A stretch of DNA of 14,296 bases from Acidobacteriaceae bacterium. GTDB taxonomy: Bacteria; Acidobacteriota; Terriglobia; Terriglobales; Acidobacteriaceae. Position numbers and translations under genes: made by a program. Shown piece after piece: positions 1 through 6,668 of this stretch (the first letter of the stretch is position 1; each line of letters opens with the position of its first letter). The stretch is taken from the NCBI GenBank assembly GCA_030838305.1, contig JAUTWY010000081.1, forward strand, positions 1-14,296, written 5' to 3'. The notes beneath the pieces were generated by a model. It was not told the DNA's origin. It was given only the letters and a program-made list of their open reading frames with translations, and did not search any database.

Positions 1-5
1 CTGGG

Positions 6-83
6 GCACTGTCCGAGCGAAGGGGATCGTTCGACCGCGGAAGGGCTTCGCATTCGCGAAGCACTTACCCCGCTCCGGATGAC
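6..83. repeat. 78-nt palindromic intergenic repeat, copy 1 (upstream of murG)
   Basis: This segment aligns without gaps to 1589-1666, about 61 of 78 positions identical by hand count. Its core is a hairpin, gcttcgc / gcgaagc with a 4-nt loop (attc). The outer ends are degraded: the right end reads atgac but the left reads gcact. It stops 20 nt before the murG ATG. The look is that of a REP/MITE-like dispersed intergenic element; the family assignment is inferred. It may also fold in the 5' leader of murG if transcription comes from further upstream. Confidence 0.7.
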
Positions 84-103
84 AGTTCGTTTATAGTCAC
101 TGC

Positions 104-1201
104 ATGCGGGCCATTCTGGCGGGCGGCGGGACCGGGGGGCATGTGATCCCGGCGCTGGCCATCGCCAACCAACTCAAGAAAAATTATGGCGCCGAGGTGC
201 TGTTCATCGGGACAGCGCGGGGGATCGAGAACCGTCTGGTTCCGGCGGCAGGGTATCCGCTGCAGTTGGTGCGAGTGGGGGCGCTGAAGAATGTCAGCCT
301 GATGACGCGGGCGAAGACGGCGTTCGATTTGCCGCGCGCGGTTTGGGACGCGGGCCGCATGCTGAATGAATTTGCCCCGGACGTGGTAATTGGCGTGGGC
401 GGATATGCGTCGGGTCCGGCAATGCTGGCCGCGGTTGTGAAGCATATTCCGACGCTGGCGTTTGAGCCGAATGTGGTGCCGGGATTTGCGAATCGAGTGG
501 TGGCGAGGTTAGTGTCGGGAGCGGCGGTGCACTTTGAAGAGACGGCAAAATATTTTCGTCGGGCGGAAGTGACCGGAGTTCCGGTGCGGCAGGCGTTCTT
601 TGAGATTCCGGTTTTGGAGCCTAACAAGAAGCCCGGCAGGCCTCCGACTGTGCTGGTGTTTGGCGGTAGCCAGGGAGCGCACGCGATCAATGAGGCGATG
701 ATTCGCTGTCTGCCGGAGTTGCGGCGGCAGGCGCCGGGTATTCACATTATTCATCAGACCGGCGAGGGTGACTATAATGACGCGCTGGCAGCGTACCACT
801 CACTTGCTGATACGACGGGAGAGTCGGCGGAGGTTTTCAAGTTCATCGAAGATATGCCGGCGGCATTTGCGCAGGCGGATTTGGTGGTGTGCCGGTCGGG
901 CGCGAGCACGGTCGCTGAAATCACGGCGGCGGGCAAGCCGGCGATTTTTGTGCCGTTTCCGCGGGCCGCGGACGATCATCAGCGGGTGAACGCGGAGGTG
1001 TTGGAGCGGGCAGGGGCGGCTGTGGTGGTGGAGGAGTTGAAGCTGGAAGGAGTCTGGCTGGCGGAGACGATTGCGGCATTGCTTGGCGACCCGGCGCGGC
1101 TGGCGCGGATGAGCGAGGCGGCACGAGGGTTGGCGCATCCGAATGCTGCCCGGGATATTGCGGCGATGGCGGCGCGGGTGGCGGGAGTAGAACAAAGCTA
1201 G
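104..1201 (+). CDS. murG: MurG, lipid II synthase (undecaprenyl-PP-MurNAc-pentapeptide GlcNAc transferase)
   Basis: A 365-aa GT28-family glycosyltransferase of normal length. MurG transfers GlcNAc from UDP-GlcNAc onto lipid I at the inner face of the cytoplasmic membrane, giving lipid II. The N-terminal glycine loop GGGTGGH is at residues 7-13, a second loop GGYASGP at 99-105, and the C-domain UDP-GlcNAc loop GGSQGA at 187-192. The segment CRSGASTVAEITAAGKPA (263-280), containing E272, and Q293 match the nucleotide-sugar site. The loop usually written HEQN in MurG reads FEPN here (120-123), a conservative oddity. The ATG is the natural start because the Rossmann fold begins at once. No Shine-Dalgarno is visible. 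A TATAGT hexamer ends 6 nt before the ATG, so the message could be leaderless. The gene upstream lies outside the window; downstream is a broken gene, then murC. Confidence 0.97.
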   Translation: MRAILAGGGTGGHVIPALAIANQLKKNYGAEVLFIGTARGIENRLVPAAGYPLQLVRVGALKNVSLMTRAKTAFDLPRAVWDAGRMLNEFAPDVVIGVGGYASGPAMLAAVVKHIPTLAFEPNVVPGFANRVVARLVSGAAVHFEETAKYFRRAEVTGVPVRQAFFEIPVLEPNKKPGRPPTVLVFGGSQGAHAINEAMIRCLPELRRQAPGIHIIHQTGEGDYNDALAAYHSLADTTGESAEVFKFIEDMPAAFAQADLVVCRSGASTVAEITAAGKPAIFVPFPRAADDHQRVNAEVLERAGAAVVVEELKLEGVWLAETIAALLGDPARLARMSEAARGLAHPNAARDIAAMAARVAGVEQS

Positions 1202-1202
1202 C

Positions 1203-1220
1203 CACGGATTTCCACGGATT
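1203..1220. repeat. Short tandem repeat after murG
   Basis: The octamer cacggatt occurs twice in tandem with a 10-bp period directly behind the murG stop codon. No hairpin with a T-tract follows, so it is not a terminator. It resembles short repeats often left in intergenic DNA of high-GC soil bacteria. No function is claimed. Confidence 0.4.
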
Positions 1221-1257
1221 CTCGGGAAGGTGGGAAAAGTTCTAGGCAAGAAATTCT

Positions 1258-1524
1258 ATGTAAGAAACTGGAAGCTTCCCTTATCGCGAGAAATATTCGA
1301 AGGGGAGTGCGGTCCAGATCGCGAAGCGTGATGGACTCGAAGACTTCCTGCGGACCTGGAAGCTCCATAATGAATTGCAGACGGAGCAACTCGACTATGC
1401 GGGCAAGACTGGCAAGATTAAGTCCGTTGGGTTTTATCACGGAGGCGACGCGTTGTAGGAGATCGAAGGCGCGCCGGGAATATGGCATGAACGTTGCCTG
1501 GAAGCGCAAGGATCGACTTCGTAG
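1258..1524 (+). pseudogene. Decayed small protein gene between murG and murC
   Basis: One + strand frame reads like a real compact protein of about 87 residues but is broken twice. The ATG at 1258 is followed directly by TAA (1261-1263). The frame is then open from 1264, broken by TAG at 1456-1458, and open again to TAG at 1522-1524. Visible peptide pieces are SFPYREKYSKGSAVQIA, DFLRTWKLHNELQTEQLDYA, KSVGFYHGGDAL, then the stop, then EIEGAPGIWHERCLEAQG. The balance of charged, aromatic and glycine residues across both sides of the TAG, and the smooth continuation, suggest a Tyr codon mutated to TAG. No alternative ATG, GTG or TTG start lies near the 5' end after the TAA. I do not know the family or its function. 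Stop-codon readthrough is less likely because two stops are needed. Being a chance open frame is the main alternative. Confidence 0.6.
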
Positions 1525-1588
1525 GATTAAGCTCTGTTCTTAGAGCCACGCGCACAAATAGCTGAAAGAACTCCTTGACGAGTCCATG

Positions 1589-1666
1589 GTCATGTCCGAG
1601 TGAAAGGGGTCCTTCGACTGCATAAGTGCTTCGCGTTCGCGAAGCCCTCACTTCGCTCAGGATGAC
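1589..1666. repeat. 78-nt palindromic intergenic repeat, copy 2 (upstream of murC)
   Basis: The second copy of the element at 6-83, in the same orientation. Its core hairpin is a perfect 8-bp stem, gcttcgcg / cgcgaagc, around tt. The ends are inverted (gtcat ... atgac), and both flanks carry variants of a gag(c/t)gaag motif facing each other, so the whole unit is an imperfect palindrome. It ends 5 nt before the murC ATG and therefore occupies the place where a ribosome binding site would be expected. Confidence 0.75.
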
Positions 1667-1671
1667 ACGAT

Positions 1672-3087
1672 ATGTTTGCCAAGATTCAGCAGGTTCATTT
1701 CGTGGGGATTGGCGGGATCGGCATGAGCGGGATTGCCGAGGTGCTGCTGAATCTCGGCTACAAGGTTTCTGGCTCCGATTTAAAGAGCTCTGTTCTCACG
1801 CAGCGGCTTACCGGCCTGGGCGCTGCGATCTTTGAAGGGCATCGCGCGGAGAACATTACCGGAGCGGAGGTGGTCGTCACCAGTTCGGCAATTGGGGAAC
1901 AGAATCCTGAAGTCATCGAGGCTCACAAGCTGCACGTGCCGGTGATTCAGCGGGCGGAGATGCTGGCGGAGTTGATGCGGCTGAAGTACGGCATTGCCAT
2001 CGCGGGCATGCACGGCAAGACGACTACGACGTCGATGGTGGCGGCGGTGCTGGCGGGCGGCGGGCTCGATCCTACAGTGGTCGTCGGAGGGCGCGTGGAC
2101 GCGATGGGATCCAACGCGCGGCTGGGGAAGTCGCAGTATCTGGTGGCCGAGGCGGATGAGAGTGACCGGTCATTTCTGAAGTTGTCACCAATTCTATCTG
2201 TCGTGACCAATATCGATCGCGAACACATGGATTGCTACCGCAACATGCGGGACGTGAAGAAAACCTTTCTGGAGTTTATGGATCGCGTGCCTTTTTACGG
2301 CATGGTGGTGGTGTGCAATGACGATCCCCTGCTTCGACGGTTGCTGCCGCAGGCGCAGCGACGCACAGTGACTTACGGAACAAAGCGTGGATCGGACTTC
2401 CTGATCAAGCTGGAAACGAATGACGCAGCGGCCGGTGTGCCGAAGCATGTCCCGGGCGATGGGCAGCCGCTAAGCCGCTTTCGCGTGAGTTATCGCAAGA
2501 GGGATTTGGGTGAGTTTACGCTGCATGTGCCGGGAGTTCACAACATTCTGAACGCGACGGCGGCGATTGCGGTGGGCGTGGGGCTTGATGTTGCGGTGGA
2601 GGCGATCCGCGCGGGGCTGGATCAATTCCGCGGGGTTGACCGGCGGTTTCACTTGCGCGGGCGGGTTGCGGGGGTGAGCGTGATAGACGATTACGGGCAC
2701 CATCCCACGGAGATAAAGGCGACGCTGGCGGCGGCGCGGTCGTGTGGGTTTCGCAAGATTCAGGTCGTGTTCCAACCGCATCGGTATACCCGCACTCGGG
2801 ATTTGATCGAAGAGTTCACTACTGCGTTTGGAGACGCGGACTCGCTGTTCGTGCTCGATATTTATGCGGCGAGCGAGAAGCCGATCGAGGGCATCAGCGG
2901 GGAAACATTGGCGCGGGCGATTCGCGAAAAGGGTGGACGGAACGCGTTGTATGTGAGTTCGTTCGCCGATGCGGTGAGTGCGGCAGTCGCGGCGGCGCAG
3001 GACGGAGACATGATTCTTACGCTGGGGGCGGGGAGCGTTTCGCAGTTGGGGGCGATGGTGGTGGAGAAGTTAAAGGAGCGGGTCTAG
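1672..3087 (+). CDS. murC: MurC, UDP-N-acetylmuramate–L-alanine ligase
   Basis: A 471-aa Mur ligase of typical length. It is the cytoplasmic ATP-dependent enzyme that adds L-Ala, the first amino acid of the peptidoglycan stem peptide, to UDP-MurNAc. The N-terminal Rossmann-like domain starts with VGIGGIGMSGIAE (residues 11-23), a MurC-specific UDP-binding glycine motif. The central ATPase domain has the P-loop GMHGKTTTT (112-120), then EADESD (160-165) and TNIDREHMD (179-187). The C-terminal domain begins near 320 and carries DDYGHHPTE (339-347) and QPHRYTRT (368-375). All expected motifs are intact. The ATG is preceded within 5 nt by a palindromic repeat and has no clear Shine-Dalgarno. murB and ddl, often next in dcw clusters, do not follow. 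Confidence 0.97.
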   Translation: MFAKIQQVHFVGIGGIGMSGIAEVLLNLGYKVSGSDLKSSVLTQRLTGLGAAIFEGHRAENITGAEVVVTSSAIGEQNPEVIEAHKLHVPVIQRAEMLAELMRLKYGIAIAGMHGKTTTTSMVAAVLAGGGLDPTVVVGGRVDAMGSNARLGKSQYLVAEADESDRSFLKLSPILSVVTNIDREHMDCYRNMRDVKKTFLEFMDRVPFYGMVVVCNDDPLLRRLLPQAQRRTVTYGTKRGSDFLIKLETNDAAAGVPKHVPGDGQPLSRFRVSYRKRDLGEFTLHVPGVHNILNATAAIAVGVGLDVAVEAIRAGLDQFRGVDRRFHLRGRVAGVSVIDDYGHHPTEIKATLAAARSCGFRKIQVVFQPHRYTRTRDLIEEFTTAFGDADSLFVLDIYAASEKPIEGISGETLARAIREKGGRNALYVSSFADAVSAAVAAAQDGDMILTLGAGSVSQLGAMVVEKLKERV

Positions 3088-3130
3088 CGCTGCCTTGAGT
3101 GATTCAGATGGATTCAGCGGATTCCAGCGC

Positions 3131-3177
3131 GGCTGAGCTTCGCCCAAACCGGACAGCCGAGGCGGCTGTCTCCACAT
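3131..3177. repeat. GC-rich hairpin repeat, copy 1 (before the orphan gene)
   Basis: The core, 3152-3170, forms an 8-bp perfect stem gacagccg / cggctgtc with loop agg, followed by ccacatg. It matches 3888-3936, with one gap in the flanking part, in the same orientation. There is no T-tract, so it is not a canonical terminator. It may be a repeat family that also acts as a 3' hairpin for murC; that role is speculative. Confidence 0.7.
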
Positions 3178-3201
3178 GATTTTCTTTGCCTCAGCGGGCA
3201 C

Positions 3202-3229
3202 GGAACTAATTTCTTCCCGGGGGCGTATC
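3202..3229 (+). promoter_or_regulatory. Putative ECF-sigma (RpoE-type) promoter
   Basis: The hexamer GGAACT (3202-3207) is separated by 16 nt from CGTATC (3224-3229). GGAAC plus CGT-type elements at this spacing is the general signature of group 4 (ECF) sigma factor promoters. The predicted transcription start is near 3236, giving a leader of about 50 nt before the ATG at 3289. No sigma-70 pair fits as well in this gap. The match is by eye, and such short motifs can arise by chance. Confidence 0.5.
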
Positions 3230-3288
3230 TTTCATTGCTAACGGATTTGGGATGGGTTCGTCCAAACAGCCAGATGGGAGATAAGGGG

Positions 3289-3810
3289 ATGAAATCAACA
3301 CAGGCTTGGGGATGGCTGGCGGCTGGGGTATTGGCCCTGGGTTTGAATGGCATTTATCAGGATGGCGGCGCCGAATGGGTGCACCGGAATGTGGAGGGGG
3401 TGATCGCCAGGATTGCCGACCGGTCAGGGGCTGTGCTGGCGCTGGCTGCGGGAAGAGTTGACTGGTTCGCGGCCAAGGCCGGCGCGTTAGGTGCCCGGAA
3501 CGAGGCCGCTTCCTGCCGGGTGGCCAGCGCTATGGCTCGGTTCCAGACCAAGATTGCGCGGACGCAGGATGGAGTGGCGGAGTTTGAAGCGATGTCGGCC
3601 CGCGAAGAGGCGGCGCTGGCGCGCTTGGAAGCGAATCGAGAGCGGATTGAGACGGAAGTGGCGCGAGTGCGGTTTTCGCCGCTTGCGTTTAATGCGGTAA
3701 ACGGTCCTGTCGTTTGTCCGCGGGTGCGAGTGAATATTCCGCGAGTGCATGTGATGAGGGTTCCGGTTCCGGGGGTGAATTTCGAATCGTCCAGTGGCGG
3801 GCCAATTTAA
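3289..3810 (+). CDS. Unrecognised exported or membrane-anchored coiled-coil protein
   Basis: A 173-aa protein with no function I can name. Residues 1-25 (MKSTQAWGWLAAGVLALGLN onward) look like a signal anchor or signal peptide. Residues 30-75 are Ala-rich and helical. Residues 78-127 are charged and coiled-coil-like (ARFQTKIARTQ, SAREEAALARLEANRERIE). The C-terminus (139-167) changes to a Pro/Val/Arg-rich stretch with repeating P-x-V units, PRVRVNIPRVHVMRVPVPGV. Two cysteines (76, 143) could form a disulfide outside the cytoplasm. I chose the ATG at 3289 because GGGAG lies 8 nt upstream; an in-frame ATG at 3274 and a TTG at 3235 are alternatives. The gene has its own ECF-like promoter and a strong terminator, so it is a single-gene unit inside the dcw cluster. 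A role in an envelope stress response is an inference from promoter and context only. Confidence 0.75.
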   Translation: MKSTQAWGWLAAGVLALGLNGIYQDGGAEWVHRNVEGVIARIADRSGAVLALAAGRVDWFAAKAGALGARNEAASCRVASAMARFQTKIARTQDGVAEFEAMSAREEAALARLEANRERIETEVARVRFSPLAFNAVNGPVVCPRVRVNIPRVHVMRVPVPGVNFESSSGGPI

Positions 3811-3833
3811 GTTTTCTCTCTCTCTTCTAAACG

Positions 3834-3862
3834 GCGGACGCGAATAACGCGTCCGCTTTTTC
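3834..3862 (+). terminator. Rho-independent terminator of the orphan gene
   Basis: A perfect 9-bp stem, gcggacgcg / cgcgtccgc, with loop aataa is followed immediately by ttttt (3857-3861). It starts 24 nt after the stop codon at 3810. This is the clearest intrinsic terminator in the window, and it separates the murC side from ftsQAZ transcriptionally. Confidence 0.9.
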
Positions 3863-3887
3863 TGTGAGCCGGCAGTTGGACGGAGCC

Positions 3888-3936
3888 GGCCGGGCTTTGC
3901 CCTGGCCGGGACAGCCGAGGCGGCTGTCGCCACATG
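3888..3936. repeat. GC-rich hairpin repeat, copy 2 (after the orphan gene)
   Basis: The direct copy of 3131-3177. The 19-nt hairpin at 3910-3928 is identical to 3152-3170, and the ccacatg following it is conserved after one changed base. It sits between the terminator and ftsQ. The remaining 140 nt to the ftsQ ATG are AT-richer and contain a TATAGT hexamer at 4027-4032, a possible -10 for ftsQ, but I see no matching -35. Confidence 0.7.
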
Positions 3937-4073
3937 GGCTCCTTTCATTAAATCGTGATGATGCCCAATGCGATTCCTGTGTGCAAAACTCCGATGTTTT
4001 TTCTATCTCTAATCTCAAAATGAAGTTATAGTTTGAAGGCTCAGCGATTCACAGCGACAACTGACCTGAACTG

Positions 4074-5366
4074 ATGGCGCGGAAATCAGGGCCCACCATC
4101 TTGCAGGAGGAGTTGTACCCACACAGCGCTGAACGTGTGCGCGAGGAGATCCATGACTCGGACATGGACGCGCGCCTTGTCGACCTGGAGGTGGACGAAG
4201 AATCTCCGTTCTTGCGCGGGCAAAAGCGCGTCTCCGCCCGCCGAAGTTCTCTTCCCCAAAAAACTGCCAATCGTTTGTTGTGGGCCGTGGTGGCGGCTCT
4301 GGTGTTGTGTTTTGCGGGGATGTGCTCGGCCGCGTTGTATCGCTACGGCGAGCGCTCCTGGCGCTTCCGCGTGGAATCGAGCGACAACATCGAAGTCACT
4401 GGCACGCAGAATGTGAGCAAAGCCCAACTCATGGAAGTGTTGGGCGGCGACATCGGGCGGAATATTTTTTTCATTCCGCTGGCGCAGCAGAAGGCGCAAC
4501 TGGAGCAGATTCCGTGGGTGGAATCGGCGAGCGTAATGCGGTTTGTCCCCAACCGGTTAAAGGTCGAGATTCACGAGCGCACGCCGGTGGCATTCGCCCG
4601 GGTTGGTCCGAGGATGGCGCTGATTGATGCGGGCGGCACGCTGATGGAGTTATCGCCGAAACGCAAATTTTCTTTCCCTGTAATTCTGGGAATGAATCCG
4701 GGAGAGCCGCTTTCGACGCGCGCTCCGCGAATGAAAGCTTATCGCGAGATGGTGAGCGAACTGGACTCGGGCGGGGCTCGCTACTCGCAGGATCTGAGTG
4801 AAGTGGATCTTTCCGATCTGGAGGATGTGAAGGTGCGGGTGAACGATCCGGCGGGCGATGTGCTGGTGCATCTGGGATCGTCGGACTACCTGCGGCGTTA
4901 CAAGATTTATGTGACCCATGCGCAAGCCTGGCGGCAGCAGTTCCAGAAGCTGGAGTCAGTGGATCTGCGCTACGACAACCAGATCATCGTGAATCCGGAT
5001 ATGGAGCGAACGGCGAAGACCGCCGCTTTGAGTCCGGCCGTGGCGCGCGCGGCGGCAGCAGCAGGAGTGAAGCCTGCGGCCTTGCTGACGCGCGTCGGTG
5101 CACATGATCGTGCGATTCCGAAGCCGGCATTTGAGTTGACGGCGAAGAAACTCGATCCAAAAGCAGCTGGAACCAGGAAGCCAGTTGTAAGGACAAGAGC
5201 GAAGAAGATTTCGAGGCCTAGTTCAAAACCAAGGACGACACCTGTCAGCGCAAAGAAGCCTGCGTCGAGAGGGAAGCGGCCGGCGAAAAAGTTTTCGGGG
5301 AGCGGCGGTCCGAAGCCAAGTCCAGCAGTGGCGAAGAGTCAGCCGAATCCGGGAGCGGGGCAGTGA
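4074..5366 (+). CDS. ftsQ: FtsQ/DivIB-type cell division protein with a long basic C-terminal tail
   Basis: A 430-aa bitopic division protein. FtsQ bridges early and late divisome proteins in the periplasm and binds FtsB/FtsL. Residues 1-65 are a charged cytoplasmic part, and 66-88 are a single membrane helix (RLLWAVVAALVLCFAGMCSA). A POTRA-like domain spans about 100-170 (IEVTGTQNVSKAQLMEVLG, then IPWVESASVMRFVPNRLKVE and the ERTPVAFA end). The FtsQ domain spans about 172-308 and includes DAGGTLMEL and VDLRYDNQIIVNP. Residues 311-430 are a low-complexity Lys/Pro/Ala/Ser tail, absent in the roughly 280-aa classical proteins and expected to be periplasmic and disordered. The ATG has no good Shine-Dalgarno. 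The gene lies 86 nt before ftsA, probably in the same transcription unit. Confidence 0.92.
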   Translation: MARKSGPTILQEELYPHSAERVREEIHDSDMDARLVDLEVDEESPFLRGQKRVSARRSSLPQKTANRLLWAVVAALVLCFAGMCSAALYRYGERSWRFRVESSDNIEVTGTQNVSKAQLMEVLGGDIGRNIFFIPLAQQKAQLEQIPWVESASVMRFVPNRLKVEIHERTPVAFARVGPRMALIDAGGTLMELSPKRKFSFPVILGMNPGEPLSTRAPRMKAYREMVSELDSGGARYSQDLSEVDLSDLEDVKVRVNDPAGDVLVHLGSSDYLRRYKIYVTHAQAWRQQFQKLESVDLRYDNQIIVNPDMERTAKTAALSPAVARAAAAAGVKPAALLTRVGAHDRAIPKPAFELTAKKLDPKAAGTRKPVVRTRAKKISRPSSKPRTTPVSAKKPASRGKRPAKKFSGSGGPKPSPAVAKSQPNPGAGQ

Positions 5367-5401
5367 GCGGCAAGCTTTTGAAAGCGCAGCAAAATTGTTC
5401 A

Positions 5402-5436
5402 GAACGAATTCAGTGGAACGAATTGAGGAATGAATT
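5402..5436. repeat. Iterated gaacgaatt motif between ftsQ and ftsA
   Basis: The nonamer gaacgaatt occurs at 5402-5410 and 5416-5424, and a variant gaatgaatt at 5428-5436, so three copies spaced 12-14 nt apart lie within 51 nt upstream of the ftsA ATG. The spacing is close to one helical turn plus a few bases. It could be chance or a protein site. There is no strong ribosome binding site here apart from gggg at 5437-5440. Confidence 0.4.
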
Positions 5437-5452
5437 GGGGACCGAATAACAA

Positions 5453-6664
5453 ATGGCGAACCAGCAGGGAAGCTTTTTGACGGCGATTGACGTGGGCAGC
5501 GCGAAAACCTGCGCGCTGATGGTTGAAGTCACGGACGGCGGCTTGCGCTATCGCGGGCACGGCGTGGCGGAATCGCGTGGCTCGCGCAAAGGCGTCATCG
5601 TTGATTTGGACAAAGCAGTGGCGGCCATTCAGAAAGCGGTGGAAGCGGCTGAGGACGCGGCGGGGGCAGCCGTGGAACATGCCGTCGTGGGCATCGGCGG
5701 GGCGCACATTCGCGGCGTGAATAGTCATGGCGGGGCCACGCTGGGCACGCGTCCGCGAGAAATTGGCCGCGATGAAATCAAGGGGGCGGTGGAACGGGCG
5801 CGGGCAATTCCGCTTCCGGCGGATCGCGAGGTGCTGCACCTTCTGCCCCAGGAATTCATTTTGGATGGACAAGCGGGTGTGCACGATCCGCTGGGCATGA
5901 TGGCGGCGCGTCTGGAAGTGCGAGTTCACTTAGTCACGGCGGCGACGAGCGCAGTGCAGAACGTGATCACGGCGGTGAATCGAGCTGGAGTGCACGTGGA
6001 TGACACCGTCTTTGAGCCGTTGGCGGCGGCTGATTCCGTGCTGCGGGTCGATGAGCGGGAGATGGGAGTTTGTCTGGCCGATGTGGGCGCGGGCTCCACG
6101 GAACTGGTTGTTTTCCTGCAAGGAGCGGTGGCTTTTACGGGAGTGATTCCGTTAGGCGGCGACCACTTCACCAGTGATCTGTCGCTTGGCATGTGCACGC
6201 CGCTGGCGGAAGCCGAGAAAATCAAGAAGGTCTATGGCAATGCCATCGTCACACTGATTCCCGAGGGGAACGAAGTCGAGGTGCCGTCGGTCGGCGACCG
6301 GCCTTCGCGCCTGCTGCCACAGCGGCTGGTCGCGGAAATTCTCGAGCCCCGGGCGCGGGAACTTTTTGAAATGCTGCGGGAGACATTGCGGCAGGGCGGC
6401 ATGTTTGACGCTTGCCTGGCGGGGATCGTGATCAGTGGAGGAGGCTCGCGCCTGCCCGGGATTTTCGATGTGGCCGAATCGGTATTGCGGCGTCCGGTGC
6501 GACTATCCTGGCCCACGCCGCTGGCCAAAATGCCGGTCACATTGGCCGAGCCGGAGTATGCCACGGTGCTGGGCATGGCGCACTACGGGCATCGGGCACG
6601 CGTGGCGCGCGGCTTTCAGGGCGATCGCTGGGGATCGAGATTGAAGGCGTTGCTGGTGGGATGA
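5453..6664 (+). CDS. ftsA: FtsA, actin-like membrane tether of the Z-ring
   Basis: A 403-aa actin/Hsp70-fold ATPase that anchors FtsZ filaments to the inner membrane and recruits downstream divisome proteins. Phosphate-1 motif AIDVGSAKTCAL is at residues 11-22, phosphate-2 ADVGAGSTE at 209-217, and the adenosine motif VISGGGSRLPG at 326-336. The FtsA-specific 1C/SHS2 domain falls around 86-165 (IGGAHIRGVNS, LLPQEFILDG). The last residues, DRWGSRLKALLVG, form the expected amphipathic membrane-targeting helix. The length is normal. The ATG start is supported by immediate entry into the phosphate-1 strand. It lies downstream of ftsQ and, unusually, is separated from ftsZ by a repeat array. Confidence 0.96.
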   Translation: MANQQGSFLTAIDVGSAKTCALMVEVTDGGLRYRGHGVAESRGSRKGVIVDLDKAVAAIQKAVEAAEDAAGAAVEHAVVGIGGAHIRGVNSHGGATLGTRPREIGRDEIKGAVERARAIPLPADREVLHLLPQEFILDGQAGVHDPLGMMAARLEVRVHLVTAATSAVQNVITAVNRAGVHVDDTVFEPLAAADSVLRVDEREMGVCLADVGAGSTELVVFLQGAVAFTGVIPLGGDHFTSDLSLGMCTPLAEAEKIKKVYGNAIVTLIPEGNEVEVPSVGDRPSRLLPQRLVAEILEPRARELFEMLRETLRQGGMFDACLAGIVISGGGSRLPGIFDVAESVLRRPVRLSWPTPLAKMPVTLAEPEYATVLGMAHYGHRARVARGFQGDRWGSRLKALLVG

Positions 6665-6668
6665 AAGC

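Noticed and set aside
1198..1509. 103-residue open frame on the minus strand opposite the murG–murC gap
   Set aside because: The + strand frame in the same DNA reads more like a protein (GFYHGGD, PGIWHERCLEAQ) and explains the composition. The minus frame looks like its antisense shadow and has no ribosome binding site that I could see.
4027..4032. TATAGT as the ftsQ promoter -10
   Set aside because: No acceptable -35 hexamer lies 16-19 nt upstream. A promoter for ftsQAZ must exist after the terminator at 3834-3862, but I cannot place it.
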